DNA of 64,000 bases from Bryopsis sp. KO-2023 (lineage: Eukaryota > Chlorophyta > Ulvophyceae > Bryopsidales > Bryopsidaceae), in the NCBI GenBank assembly GCA_030272585.1, contig BSYQ01000003.1:868001-932000 (forward strand), written 5' to 3'. Below are positions 25,627 to 38,381 of the stretch, piece by piece (the first letter of the stretch is position 1; each line of letters opens with the position of its first letter). Under the pieces are notes generated by a model that was not told where the DNA came from, did not search any database, and saw only the letters and a list, made by a program, of their open reading frames with translations. The position numbers and the translations under genes are program-made.

Positions 25627-26539
25627 TTGGGGTGTGTCGCTTTGGGTAGAGGGGATAGGATAGTGAGGGGCGAGCATGCTTCGTTTGTGATTCGTTTGTA
25701 TAATGTTTTAGGCAGGGGAAGACTGTATCGACAAATTTTGTTCTTCGCATGACCGCCAAGTTTTGCCAGAACGGAAAGCCTTTTTTGAGCGTGCAAGGGT
25801 TTGGACGTTTTTAGTTGAAATTGAAGGGGTTTTGTTTGGTAGGGCATTATATTCCCTTTTTTTGGTGGCTTGTTGGGAGGTTTTGGTGGACTCTCCTTTT
25901 TACCATGTTGAGCGATTTTTGAAGAGAGAGGTCCCCATCATGCTTTGGTTCTCTTTGATTTTGGAAATGGGTTTTAAGACTGTTCACTCACACACTCAAA
26001 CAAGCAGTCGATCTGTACCCAAATGACGCTCAAATGTCGTGTGTCGAGTGCTTGCATCAAGTGATCTGATGGGTTGACAAGATGTGGCCTTTGGGACCTC
26101 CAGATATTGGGGAAGAAGAAAACAAAAGTTTGTTGAAAGTTTAAGCCGCACACATTGTAGCATACTACTTGATTCTTCAGGACTTTTTATTTATTTTTTG
26201 CTCCAGAATCATGCAGGTTCTTCGATGGGGGAGGATTTCTGGTGGATCCCATGAAGCTGTTTTCATTTTGAAATATTATATCAGTTTAGACAGGTTTTTA
26301 TGCCTGTACCTGTGTTGTCTGGATAAATATCACAGTCCAGAAGAGGAAAATCCGGGTCCACTTGAATCCAACTAAACTTGAAATCATTTCCGGTCAATTC
26401 TTCAACATGTGCACATAGGTCCATGAATGAACCATCATTCTGTGATGATTTTTTTTTCTTCCTGCACAAAAGTGCCTACACATAATACCATCCATAACAC
26501 AAAAAAGAACCCCCCCCCCCCTGCATTGATCAATCCTTC
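25627..26539. other. Convergent intergenic region (TTLL / DDT-WHIM genes)
   Basis: About 0.9 kb between two 3' ends. The left part is G/T-rich; the right part becomes C/A-rich with a C run near 26509-26521. No gene seen. Confidence 0.6.
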
Positions 26540-28667
26540 CTACTCTGCTTCTATGTCTGACCCCCCCATCATATCATCATCACTAGCATCGTTTTCACTC
26601 CTAGCCGGTAAGTAATCTGGCTCCCCATCGCTCCAATTTTCTTTCTTGCTTGTTCCACCACCATCGCTGCCATTCTGTTTAATCTCTGGGTCCTCCAGAA
26701 ACCCTTCCAGGTAAGCTCTTCTCTTTTTCAAGGGCTGCGAGAATTCCTCATACTCAGCATTGGCACCATCTTCCTCGGCATGTCTGGAGGCAGTGGATGT
26801 TGGCTGGAAAGAGGTGTGAGGTCCACCCCCATCCGCTCCAGAAGGACCGATGATTGCTTCGTTAGGATTCGGTGGCTGTTTCTCGGTTGAATTGATATGT
26901 ATCGACCCATTTGGCTCCCCTTCTTCAGCCACCCCATCCATATCATCAACACCACCGCCACCACCGACCCCATTCTCCCCACTGTCAAGCTCCGAATCCT
27001 CCTTCATCATGCTTTCTTCATCAGTAGCCTCCGAACCTCTGAATGGCAGCCACACCAGTTACGTCAAGAAAACACACTGGAGATTCACAAATCAAACCAC
27101 ATGAGCACTCACACTCATGCACAGATTTCGACATGATAAAAGCAAAGCTGTGTGGTGTTTTAACTCACAGGATTCCAGCCACAGATCGACCACGGCGAAA
27201 CCCTTTCTGTACTGCATCCATATCTAGGTCTGCCAGATTTCTCTCGGGCTCCACTGCGGGCCTCACAGGGAGAGTTTCGACAAAATCCAGCTCTTGGACA
27301 TCAGAAGCATTGATGCCTTCATCGATCATGCGGTCGTACTCATCAAATCGATAAGATATCTCCTTTCTTTTTCGCCGCGACCTGTCAATCCATAATGGTG
27401 GTTGGGCCCCAACAACTCAAGTAAAATCATGTACAACTCAAGCTCCACTTCCTCAACTGACCCTTTATCAGCCATTGAGCAGGAAAATCGAAACCACGAG
27501 ACAGGGGGCTTCCTAAAATCACACTAGACCGCCCAAAGAGAAAACAAAGGATCCATAAAAAAAGACTGCGCATGGGAAATTGAGTGTGGATAATCCTGAT
27601 TTACTGAAACAACTCAGGTCACCTTCCGTAGCCTCCATCCGTGTCTAAAATAACGTTCCCCAAATTGACTCTCAGCTTCTCGGCTTGCTTTCGTTTCCTT
27701 TCTTCTGCAAGCTCTCGATTTTGCAGTTCTGGAATGATTTCATTGAAGATCTGGGCTCCATCACAAGGTAAAAATACTGTCAAGGTGGCAATTCCCCAAC
27801 TCAACAGCGAAAGAAACAACCTGGGAAAGCAGGTTTCCATTTAATCACCCGCTTGCTCAATGCTGCACATTTCCTTTTCCGGGTCCCAATGAGGTCCTCC
27901 CCCAGAGACTCCAATTCAGTCAGACTGGATGCTGCAACCTCCCAGGTTCCACTCGGCGGTCCTTCGCTGACCATCGAGCCTCCAAGGATTGGTACTAATG
28001 GTTTCTTGGCTCGCCCCCGCCTGCCACCACCTCTTCCTCGGCCCCCTCGACCTCGGCCCCGGCCTCGAGTTTTGGAAGTCGTGTGTGTGTGTGGTGCCGG
28101 TGTCAGACTGCCGTTTCCAACAACACCACTTCAAAAGACTGGTGTCTCTCATACCTCTGAAACGAGAAAAAACAACATCCAAGTCTAATCTCATCCCGCC
28201 CATCAACATCTAAATTCTTCCTTTTTTTCTTTAAACTCTTGTTTGTTTCATTTTTCTCCTCCCTTGTGACGCCACAACACCAGGATGCCAGGGGAAAACC
28301 CTGCTGCCTTTTGAGCAACTTGGCTTTTTTTTCCAAGTTTTGAAATTTTGATTTTGGGAAAACTAGAGGATTTGGTGTCACCTTGCTGCGGGCATTTCAG
28401 CGAGCGTCTCCTTGTACATGCGAATTCCACAGGAACCCCACATGTCCAGAAGCCAGTATCTCTCACCATTAGATCCCTCACCTGATTAACACCCGAACGA
28501 TGACTTTTTATTCATTCACCCGCTTTAGATTTGTATTTTATTTAATTTATATATATATATATTTTTTCCCTCAACATGAGAATGCTTCTTGTATCAAGCA
28601 CCATGCAATGATTTCCAATATGTTGTTTGTGACCCCATTTAAAAAAAAAGAAAACAAAGAGCCCTCG

Positions 28668-28709
<42 letters not shown>

Positions 28710-30531
28710 GACAAGAATGCCCCAGTCCAGACAAAATACTTCGAACTGTATACATATATATTATATTATATACACTGTGTAATACTATTTCAGGTTCCGC
28801 CATAAACTAACAAAAAGTCTTGCTCCCCAAACACACCATACGGAACTCTTCTGAAGTCGTCAATGGTGTGGTGGATCACTCCATTTTGGCCCCCTTTCAG
28901 TTTTCCTTTCTGCTGTTCTCTGGCCTTTTTGGGTTTCAACACTGTCTCTATAAGGCTCCGGACATCCTCTCTATCCCCACGCATCTCACACAATGCTTTC
29001 AAAGCGCCCACCCTGTGCAGTATGATTCGATATTCAGACCACAAAATGGCAGAACACTGGGAACTCTCCAGTTTCTGTCAGAGTTTCCGGAAGTTATACT
29101 TTTTTTCAAAGAAAACCACATTTCATGGAGCACCCCCCTCTCACCTGTTAGTGGAAGATAGGGCTGCATATTCTTCCATTTCATGACCTTTTTGAGGAGC
29201 AAAATGCAGCTCTGCACGTTTCCCTTCTCGAATGTGTTGGGCCAAAAGTTTGCTGGCAAGATACACCGTCCAAGTTTCCTCGTTGATCTGAGACCTTGGA
29301 CTGATGCCTCGAAGAAGCCCCTGAAATAACCAAACAATAATAAAAATCACAACAATAAGCATATTTCTTGAACGAAAAGATGGATTTTCCTAAAAATCCA
29401 GCTTTCAAATCTTCAAAGAAATCTTCAGTTTTCAACCCAAAATCCTGACTGGAGGAAACGCATTCCTCCAGTCGAAAAAAAACCCCTTTCATTAACTGGA
29501 AATTGGAGAAAATATGATTGCATCATACAACTCACCATGTGGATGCTGGCAAGGAGGCCTGGACCAGGTGATTGAACGATGGCTTCTTCCAAAGCATCCG
29601 CAGAAAAAATGGTGGGCATCTGGAGGATGGATTTGAACACATGCAGGAATTCCAAAATCTCTGCCATTTCCCACATCCCTTGGATATTTTGAAGTTCTTT
29701 CGCCACATCCCTGGCACCCCTGCTGGCCTCTGTTTCCCAAAAAAAGATAAACCACAGAGAAAAAAAATTAACCATCTTGCTTGACATATAGGGCATTGGG
29801 TTGCTTAGCTTAGGGGGGTGGGGGGTTGCTCAACAAAGAGTGACAGGGAGAACGGCCATTCCCCCAAACCCTTCCAGAAAACAATATCGAATGTTGCGAG
29901 ACCCCTTTTTGCAATATGAGCCTGACTTTCGAAAACGAATCTGGGGTCGGTGCCGACGTCCGTGGAAAGTCTCACCAGGAACGGCAATAGCTTCCTGTTT
30001 CTTCTCCTCGATCTTATCCCCAACGGTCGGAATTTCCTCATCTTCATATTCTGCATCAGACTCCACCTGTTTTCGTTGGGACCGCAGTTTTCTCGTCATC
30101 TCATTGTCAGGACGTTCTCTTCGTCGGTCGTCACGCGCGCCCTTCCTGGATTTTTTCCCTCCCTGTTTTTTTCTGCGCTTGGCTCCATCTGCACCCGAAT
30201 AATCACTATCGCCCTTATCGCCCTCCGTCTCCGCGTCCTCAGATTCGTCAATGTCTTCCAAAACGAAATCACTATCTGAATCGTGCTCCTGCTCGCTCTC
30301 GCGTTTCACGGCCATTTCCGGCTTCGCTTTCGAGCGCTGCCCACCATTTCCAGCAACAGGAAATCTTTTTGTACCCTGTTCCCCCGCATCACCCTCCACT
30401 GTTAAATTTGCAGAGTAATCGCCCCCCCGACTGTCACCGCCAGCTTCCGTTACAGCGTTTACAGCTCCACTGGGATTAGGACTCCCCAGCGTGGGCTGCG
30501 AAAGCGAGGGCGTTTCTAGGTCGGTCGCCAT
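26540..30531 (-). CDS. DDT-domain and WHIM-motif protein (chromatin remodeller accessory subunit type)
   Basis: Nine exons: 30531-29976, 29729-29536, 29320-29145, 29012-28837, 28481-28382, 28107-27849, 27750-27623, 27381-27169, 27038-26540; about 766 residues, all phases consistent. The N-terminal ~185 residues are acidic and Lys-rich (EHDSDSDFVLEDIDES; KRRKKQGGKKSRK). Exons 2-3 form a DDT domain (EILEFLHVFKSIL, ALEEAIVQSPGPGLLASIHMGLLRGI). Exon 4 matches WHIM1 (RVGALKALCEMRGDREDVRSLI) and leads into RRVPYGEGSNGERYWLLD, the PxGxD-x-N-x-YW-type signature seen in RSF1 and ISWI partners. Exon 6 is an RG-rich, AT-hook-like stretch (RGRGRGRGGRGRGGGRRGR), and the C-terminus is acidic. Such proteins link ISWI ATPases to linker DNA and nucleosome spacing. 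An upstream in-frame ATG at ~30599 is possible. Confidence 0.88.
28672..28707. repeat. (CT)n microsatellite
   Basis: A 36-base TC dinucleotide run inside an intron of the DDT/WHIM gene; it reads as GA on the coding strand. The CAG that follows it on the + strand is not a splice site for the minus-strand gene. Confidence 0.95.
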
Positions 30532-30903
30532 CGCAGGACCTCCAGTTTCCCTCGGACGAGAGGGTTGCTTGTAAAAACAACGAACGCTTGATGGCATTGA
30601 GCGCGAAACTGGGCAGGGTGAAGGCACAACTACTGCTCCCCGCATGACAGACCAGAATGTAAATGCCAACAAATCCCAACATTCGCTCGAATTTGGGCAG
30701 CTTTGTTGAACCACCAAGCCTCCACACAAGAGAGCGTTATATGCTTCCACGCAATTCAAAAATGTCACAGAACGACTTTTCTTGCCGAAACCTGTGCGAT
30801 GATCGTACATCGACGTCTTTTCGGGGTGTATGATCGTCCTTTTTAATTCAACACCTCCACCAGCTCACCAAAAAGTCGTCCTGGCTGCGCGAGCTAGCGC
30901 AAG
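30532..30903. promoter_or_regulatory. Short bidirectional promoter region
   Basis: Only 372 bases separate the start codons of the DDT/WHIM gene (-) and Mg-chelatase H (+). The region lacks homopolymer tracts and must carry both 5' UTRs and promoters. I see no TATA box, so the call rests on gene arrangement, not a motif. Confidence 0.6.
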
Positions 30904-33900
30904 ATGAACGGAACGCACTTCCAAAGACGTGTCGTGGGATTAGGACTGGCGCCTGTGCACACCAAATGTCGCTTGGCTATAGTCCATCGGCCCTGGGCGC
31001 GCCAACCTTATGGAAGCATCCCGCGAAAGAACGAAGGATTTCGAAGCGGGCGACCCTCGATGGCCGCCCTGAAAGCGTCTTCTTCTGAAGTTGAAACCAG
31101 GACTGAGCAGTTCGTGAAAGATCTGGAGGAAATGGAAGGCGGGCAAGACGTCGAAAGCATGAGATCCAGTCTGTTGGCTCTCCAAGACGAGGTGACGGGT
31201 GGATGATAACACTTCAACCGACGTCTTTGGTCTATTTCGGAAACGAAGGTTTCACCTAAGTTCGTGTTGTGATTTCGTTGCAGGCGGGCGGCCTGGGGAA
31301 GGAAATCGACGACGCTTATCGGAAGATGTTTTCGGGGCGGTCGGTGTCAGTGGAGGCCGAGAGTGGTGGTGCTGATGATGGTTCGAAATCTGACGAAATC
31401 GTCCAATTGAATGATGTCGATGAAGCCGCATTTTCGGAACTGGGAAAGGAAAGCCCAAAGGTTGGAAGAGATCCTTTACCTGTGGCGATTCGTCCTATCG
31501 GATGGTCTGCCTGTAAACTACTACAATGGATTTTGTTCATGTCTGCTGAGAAATGAGTGAAGTGCTAGGTTTTGCATGCATGCATGCATGCTTGCTTGCA
31601 TGACTGACTGACTGACCACTCAGGATTTGTGAGTCCGAAGCCATGAAGATCGAAAGTTTACCAGTCGATGATGAACTGGCGCAACTGTGCTGATAGATTT
31701 TGAATTTTGGCATCTTCCTTTGAACATGCATTTCTTCAGTTGCATATCCACTTCAGAATTTCTGAACTTGGGTGTCTTCTCTTGCCAGGTTTTGATGCAA
31801 ATACTGCAAGACATTTCCAAAAACCAACCGAACGAATGGCAGGAGTTCCAGGCACGAATCCAGCAGCTGAAACTGAAACGAAATCGGGTCGATCGGAAGA
31901 TCGAAGACATGGAGTCTGCCCTGGCCTCAGCAGAGCGAGAATCAGCAATGAAATCTCTGATTCTGGAGGACGAAGGGGATGTGTATGATGAGTCGTCCAT
32001 TAAACCCATCAGCGGCACCATGAACATCGTGATGGTGACTGGATTTGAATCCTTTAATTCTGGATTGTACATGAAAGCAGCTCAGCGAGTTTCCAAACGG
32101 TAGGGACGTCGTGTGCATGTCTCACTCAGCTTAAAAAAACCCACCCACAAAAACATTTTCCATGCTTCGACATTATCCTTTTCTTTTACTTCACTTTTTT
32201 TCGTAGTGCAATAGCAGACTCCCTATTTTGGCTTGTCAAAACATGATGAATATATTTTCTGAAGAAAAATCAACAAAAAAAACTGTGCCATCGAATGCCG
32301 GATTCTCAAGGTTGTATGTTCTTTGACATTAGGTTCCCCAACGTATCGATATCCGTATTTGATGATCGAGCAATCAAAGGAAATCCAGAAAAGCTAGGCA
32401 AGGCGATCGATTCTGCTGATGTCGTCTTTTCCAGTCTTATTGTGGATTATGATGATGCCCTGTGGCTAAGGGAACGCATAGAGAAAGTACCATTGAGATT
32501 CATTTTCGAATCGGCTTTGGAGCTGATGTCCATGACTAAGATAGGGTCCTTCCAAATGGCCTCCGGAAAGAAAGCCGAAGCCCCTCCGATCGTTAAGAAG
32601 GTTTTGGGTTTGTTTGGATCTGGGCGAGAGGAGGATCGATTGCTGGGGTACCTTTCGTTTCTAAAAATAGGACCGAAGCTGTTGAAATTCATCCCTGGAG
32701 ATAGAGCCCGTGACATCAAGAATTGGTTGACTGTGTACAGGTATGGTGGAGAAAAACTCTCGATTCTCGATCAATGACTGATGGTTGAACGGTGCTTCAT
32801 TAAATCAATAATTTTCACCTTTTTTGACCTTCAGAGCGGGTATCCTGCTATAATACTATGTTGATTCCATGACTGTCATAGAAACAAGTAGCAAGAATTG
32901 CCCTGATGCACACCCCATCGATGATCCAAAGCAAAAAATTATCACATTCCTGAACCTGTGTCGATTCTTGCAGCTACTGGAATCAAGGCGGGCTGGAGAA
33001 TGTCAAAAACATGTTTCTGTACATCGTCGATCAGTATTTGGGGCCGACAGGTCTTCCTGAAACTGGCGTTGTGGAAACCCCACAAACCGGGTGCCTCCAC
33101 CCTGATTATGATGGGTATTTTGCCTCCCCTGCTGAGTACCTGAAATGGTACGAAGCCAACGGGCCTGTCAAAACTAGGAACGCACCGACAGTGGGTGTGA
33201 TGGTGTATCGAAAGCATGTGATCACTGGGGCGGAGTATGTCAGACAGTTGATCACTTTGATCGAAGAGGGGGGTTTGAGGCCGGTGCCCATTTTTATCAA
33301 TGGTGTGGAAGCCCACACGATCGTCAGGGATCAAATGACCACGGAACATGAGCAGAAATTGGTCAAGGCTGGAAAAGGGGACAACCCCACTCTTCAAAAG
33401 GACGCCATCATGGTGAGTCGGGTGGCTGGATTCATGTTTACACCAGAATTGTATTTTTAATATTGATCCAACCATCGGCTGTCTGTATCATTTGCCTTTT
33501 TTGTTGAATCTTTTTCTCAGGTCGATGCGATAGTTAACACTATTGGATTTCCATTGGTTGGGGGTCCGGCCGGTAGCGTAGAGGCCGGCCGTCAAACAGA
33601 CATTTCTAAAGCTATTCTGAAGACCAAGAACGTACCCTACATTATCGCATCCCCTTTGCTGGTCCAAAATCTGGAAAGCTGGATGAAGGATGGAATCACT
33701 GGTGAGCCCACATTTAGATATCTCGAGATCTCTTTATTTTCTTTTTCTGTTCTTTTTTTTGCAAGGTAAGATTTGTTTTGAACCACATTATTTTGGTCAG
33801 ATTCCAGAAACCACTTTGACCAGATTTGATTCGATCGTTATGTGCTTGGCAGGTTTACAGTCCGTAGTCTTATACTCTTTGCCAGAACTGGATGGAGCCA

Positions 33901-36900
33901 TTGATACCGTTCCCTTGGGGGGTTTGGTCGGGGACAACATTTTCTTGATTCCCGAAAGAGTCAAGAAAATGTCAGCCAGGCTGAAAAACTGGATCAATTT
34001 GAGGAAGAAGCCCCCATCAGAGCGTAAAATTGCCATCTTGTTGTACGGATTCCCTCCTGGGGTGGGGGCCACAGGGACAGCTGCTCTGCTCAATGTTCCG
34101 AAGTCGTTGACCTATGTTTTGAAAGCCTTAAAAAAAGAGGTGGGGGAAAACACCTGTCCACAGCCATCTTCTTTCATACATTTTCGCTGGAATCGCTCCT
34201 TTGCAGGATTAAATCATGGGTTTAAAATTTGGTGACCAAAATGGGTAATTTTTTCCTCCTATTATAACCTACAATTGTGATGCGTTGTTGATATGTTGAT
34301 GTCATTGGTCCATATGGTTCATTTCATACGAAGTCTCTAGTCAAATCAAACAGCCATTTGCTGGTGAAACCAATGGGGTGGGTGTTTGGACTGTGTGTAG
34401 GGTTATGACCTCGGGGACATGCCAGATGATTTCGATGGGGAGGCGTTGATCGAAGCTTTGAAAGCCCAAGAAGGCCAACGAACAGTGTTCAAAGGAAAAG
34501 ATGGAATCCACACCGCAGGATCTGGCTCGGCCGAACAGTATGGAGTGCAAGCAGCGGCGGCTGAGGTCGCCCCCAGAGAGTTGAAAGAAATGTTAACATA
34601 TCCAGAGGAATGGGGCCCTTGGGAGTGGGGCCCTATTCCGTTCTTGCCAGAAAATGACATCCTCGTGCAGAGGGTAGAGAAGCAATGGGGAAAGTTGGAA
34701 CGCTACAGGTAGGCAGATGGGTATCCGTAATGGCGGGGGGGGGGGGGGACCATTACCCCCATGGATCTTGATCGGATTAAAAACAGGTGTCCAAAAACCT
34801 GTTCAATCAAGCTTCCTCATTCCTCAAACGGTAATGGTGCACCATCCACGTCATCCCCAATTCGATGCTGGAGCATGCCCTGATGTTTTTCGGTGGAGTG
34901 TTTTGCAGGGGCCTGTCTACAACTGCAAAAGGGAACTACTTGATCGGAGGCCTACAGCTAGGAAATGCATGGATCGGCGTCCAGCCGCTGTTGGGTGTTG
35001 AAGGGGACCCCATGAGGCTACTCTTCGAGCGGGATCTCACACCACACCCCCAATACGCAGCCTTCTACAAATGGCTGGAAGCCGAATACCAAGCTGATGC
35101 TGTTTTGCATTTTGGAATGCATGGCACGGTGGAATGGCTGCCGGGATCCCCTCTCGGAAACACTGGGTTTTCGTGGTCGGATGTGTTGCTGGGTAATATG
35201 CCGAATGTGTATGTGTATGCGTGCAATAATCCGTCGGAGTCCATCATAGCCAAGAGGAGGGGTTATGGAACGATCGTGTCGCACAATGTCCCCCCCTATG
35301 GAAGGGCGGGGCTGTACAAGCAATTGAGCGAAGTGCGAGGTCTAGTTTCGGAATACAGGTGAGAGGATAAGGTCAAATTGAAGGATGTGTCTGTTTTAAA
35401 AATCGCACTGGTTTGCCTTTGGTGATGTTTTATTTCATTTTATTATTATAAATATACATATTTTTTATATTTTATGTTTTTTTCTTTTTTTTTGGGGGGG
35501 GGTCCCAGTGGCTGGAAGTTGTAAGTAAGAGTGTACCATTGATTGGCTCATCGTCTTTTAATTTGATCGGTGCAGAGAGCAGCCGGCGCCTGAGATGAAA
35601 ACTTCAATAGTTCAAGCTTTGGATACGGCTGGGCTCCAGGAAGATTGCCCATTTCAGCCAGGGAAAAATGGAGCACCCGACAAGACCATCGACCCAGAAA
35701 ATGCCGGCGAAATCTCAGACGATGAGTTCATGGAGTATATGGGCCGAATCAATCAGTACTTGCAGGTAGGCAATGGACACCCCTGGAGCATATCTGTGCA
35801 TGAACACTCGCTGCTGAGGAAAGAATGTCAAAATCTATAAACGAGGATGAGCCCTGCACGCATCCATCTTTGAATTTCCCTCCGAAAACGAACCTACATA
35901 ATTGGCAAAGTCTTCCCTTGTTTTTTGTAGGTTCTGGAAAACCGACTGTTTTCTGAAGGCTTGCACGTTTTGGGAGCCCCCCCTTCGCAAGATCAATTGG
36001 CTCAGTACTTAGGGGCGTATTTTGGGGACGATATTCCTGAAGAAATCGTTGAAAAGATCAGCAGTCTACCACAAGGCTTGCCCTCATCCAGCATCAAATC
36101 CACATTGGGTCTGAACGGCAATGCTGAAACGCTGATGCCCAGAATCGAAGAGGCCATCGAAATCCGAGACTTGCTGTCGAGAAATTCCGAGGAAATCGAT
36201 GCAATAGTGCAAGCTCTGAACGGCGAGTATCTGGAGGCAGCCCCTGGGGGTGATTTGCTAAGGGATGGAGCTGGGGTTTTGCCCACCGGGAAAAACATTC
36301 ACGCTTTGGATCCCTACAGAATGCCAGGGCTTGCTGCAGTGGCTCGAGGTTCGAAAGTTGCTGAGGCAATCATCGAGAAACACTTGGCTGATAACGATGG
36401 AGTTTATCCAGAGACGCTCGCTGTGAACCTGTGGGGCCTGGATGCAATCAAGACCAAGGGTGAATCGGTGGCGATCGTTTTGCACATGGTGGGGGCAAAA
36501 CCAGTGCAAGAAGGCACCGGTAGAATCGCCAGATTTGAGCTGCTGCCATTGGAGGAACTTGGGGGGCGGCCGAGAATCGATGTGCTGTGCAACTTGAGTG
36601 GGATTTTCCGAGATTCCTTTCAGAACGTTGTCGAACTGCTGGACGACCTTTTCCAGAGAGCAGCCGATGCGGATGAGGACCCAGCACTGAACTACATTCG
36701 GAAGCATGCCTTGGAAATGAAGGGCACGGGGCTGGAAAACTCGACTGCTAGGTTGTTCTCGAATCCAGCCGGTGATTATGGGTCGATGGTGAACGAAAGA
36801 GTGGGGGCATCTGATTGGGAAAACAGTGCTGAGCTTGGGACGACTTGGGCATCCAGGAACTCGTTCAGTTATGGAAGGGGGGAGAAGGGGACCGCCAGGC

Positions 36901-38103
36901 CGGAAGTGCTGCAAGCGTTGCTCAAAACGACTGATCGGATCGTACAAGAAATCGACTCTGTGGAGTACGGATTGACAGACATCCAGGTGAGCATGTCTAA
37001 TGATCTTCAAGGGGGGTCGTTTTTATCTTTCGGAGGAAATGGATGCTAATGCGGTAGCTAGCGATGGATGTGTTTACCAGCAAATCACTGGCAGAATTTC
37101 TGTATGTTTGGAAACAGGTTTTCTTTTGGAGAAGATTAAATCGCATTTTACCCTCCATGAATTCACGATGCTGAGTTCAGGATCTATGTTTTGCTTCGTT
37201 TCATTCTCCTGTGGCATCGAAAATAAGAAACAGTGTGGGTTCTCTTGTTTTTGCAAAGGAATATTATGCCAACACTGGGGCATTGAAGCAAGCCGCTGAA
37301 ACTGCCCGTGATGGAAAAAGAGTGGGGGCCAGCATCGTGGAGACATTCAGCAAATCCGTGAAACCCACCGAACTGGATGACGTGCTGAGAATGGAGTACA
37401 GGACGAAATTGCTGAACCCGAAATGGGCTCAAGCAATGTCCGATCAAGGTTCAGGAGGAGCCTATGAAATTTCCACCAGGATGACTGCAATGGTGGGGTG
37501 GGGGGCGACGACTGGGTTTACTGATGATTGGGCCTGGGATCAAGCAGCAGACACTTATGCACTGGATCCAGAAATGGCTAAGAAACTCAGGGATGCCAAC
37601 CCTCAGGTAACAGGATAAATGCTATTTCAAATTTGGCATGCTTTTCCAATATTTATTGTTTTGTAGAAAAAGTGAACCATAGAAATTGATTCCAGAGCAT
37701 CAGGCAATTTTTTTGTAGACCTATTTATATATGGCATCCCATTCAGGTTCTAGAGGTAGTTTAGCTAATATTTAGTTTATCTCTAATTTGGAGAAATATG
37801 TTTTCATTTTTTTGGGGGGGGGGCTGGTGACTGTCTTTTTGTGGAAAATGCTTTTGGTCTGTTTCAACATTATTGGCTAAATCAAAAGCAGGCGAGTTTT
37901 TCTGGTCAGTCCATCGCTTATTTTTGGCATTGTTTCTTGTTGAATGTGTGTTTGCTTCCCCCTTTTCAATTCAGGCTTTCAAGAATACTGTGAGAAGGAT
38001 GCTGGAAGCTGCTGGTCGAGGTTTCTGGAAAACAGATTCAGAGACCATTACCAAACTCCAAACAGTATACGGCGATATTGAGGATGAGTTGGAGGGGGTT
38101 TAG
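30904..38103 (+). CDS. CHLH: Magnesium chelatase H subunit, divergent (CHLH2/bacterial BchH-like) with N-terminal extension
   Basis: Thirteen exons: 30904-31191, 31284-31460, 31789-32099, 32333-32740, 32974-33412, 33521-33701, 33853-34139, 34401-34708, 34909-35358, 35576-35765, 35931-36986, 37259-37606, 37975-38103; 1523 residues, no phase conflict. The protein is the porphyrin-binding subunit that inserts Mg into protoporphyrin IX with ChlI and ChlD, the first committed step of chlorophyll synthesis, in the plastid. Residues 1 to ~60 resemble a transit peptide; ~150-230 add a charged helical segment absent from usual H subunits. The H domain starts at IVMVTGFESFNSGLY (~233). Family blocks include GVQPLLGVEGDPMRLLF, ADAVLHFGMHGTVEWLPG, CNNPSESIIAKRRGYG, VLPTGKNIHALDPYRMPG, RPRIDVLCNLSGIFRDSF and RTKLLNPKWAQAM. 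FGMHGTVEW and VPPYGRAGLYKQL differ from land-plant ChlH and recall green-bacterial and CHLH2-type proteins. Confidence 0.96.
31573..31614. repeat. Compound (GCAT)n-(GACT)n microsatellite
   Basis: Tandem GCAT units, two TTGC units, then GACT units, inside intron 2 of the Mg-chelatase H gene. A second GCAT run lies near 63747-63763. Confidence 0.9.
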
Positions 38104-38381
38104 AAATCAAATAGGTGTTATGTGTACGTTTTTGAAAGGACTGATAACTGCTGTGAATATTCTTAGGTGGGATTGTTTTGGGTCGATTGATTTTTCATGA
38201 TTGGTTTGTTGTGGGGTGAACAGAAGCAAAAGATTTGATTTATGGCAGGTTTGGAAAAATTGCCTGGTCCACCTAGGATTCTGGACTGGAAGACCACCTT
38301 TTTGAAACAATGTCAGAAGTTGCGTCAAAAACACAGGTGCATCGAATGGATGGGAAAGTGCAAACAAGGGGTTTCTGTTCT

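Noticed and set aside
25138-25847. Minus-strand open frames over the last TTLL exon
   Set aside because: Antisense shadows of the Arg/Ser-rich TTLL C-terminal exon, with no recognisable domain.
28682-28740. Exon of the DDT/WHIM gene ending near the (CT)n repeat
   Set aside because: It would follow a GTTAGT donor at ~28820 but gives no family match. The GTGTGT donor at 28836 joined to the exon starting at 28481 reconstructs the expected RRVPYG...ERYW signature.
36258-37010. 250-residue open frame antisense to Mg-chelatase H
   Set aside because: It is the shadow of the long exon 35931-36986, whose sense frame encodes highly conserved ChlH blocks.
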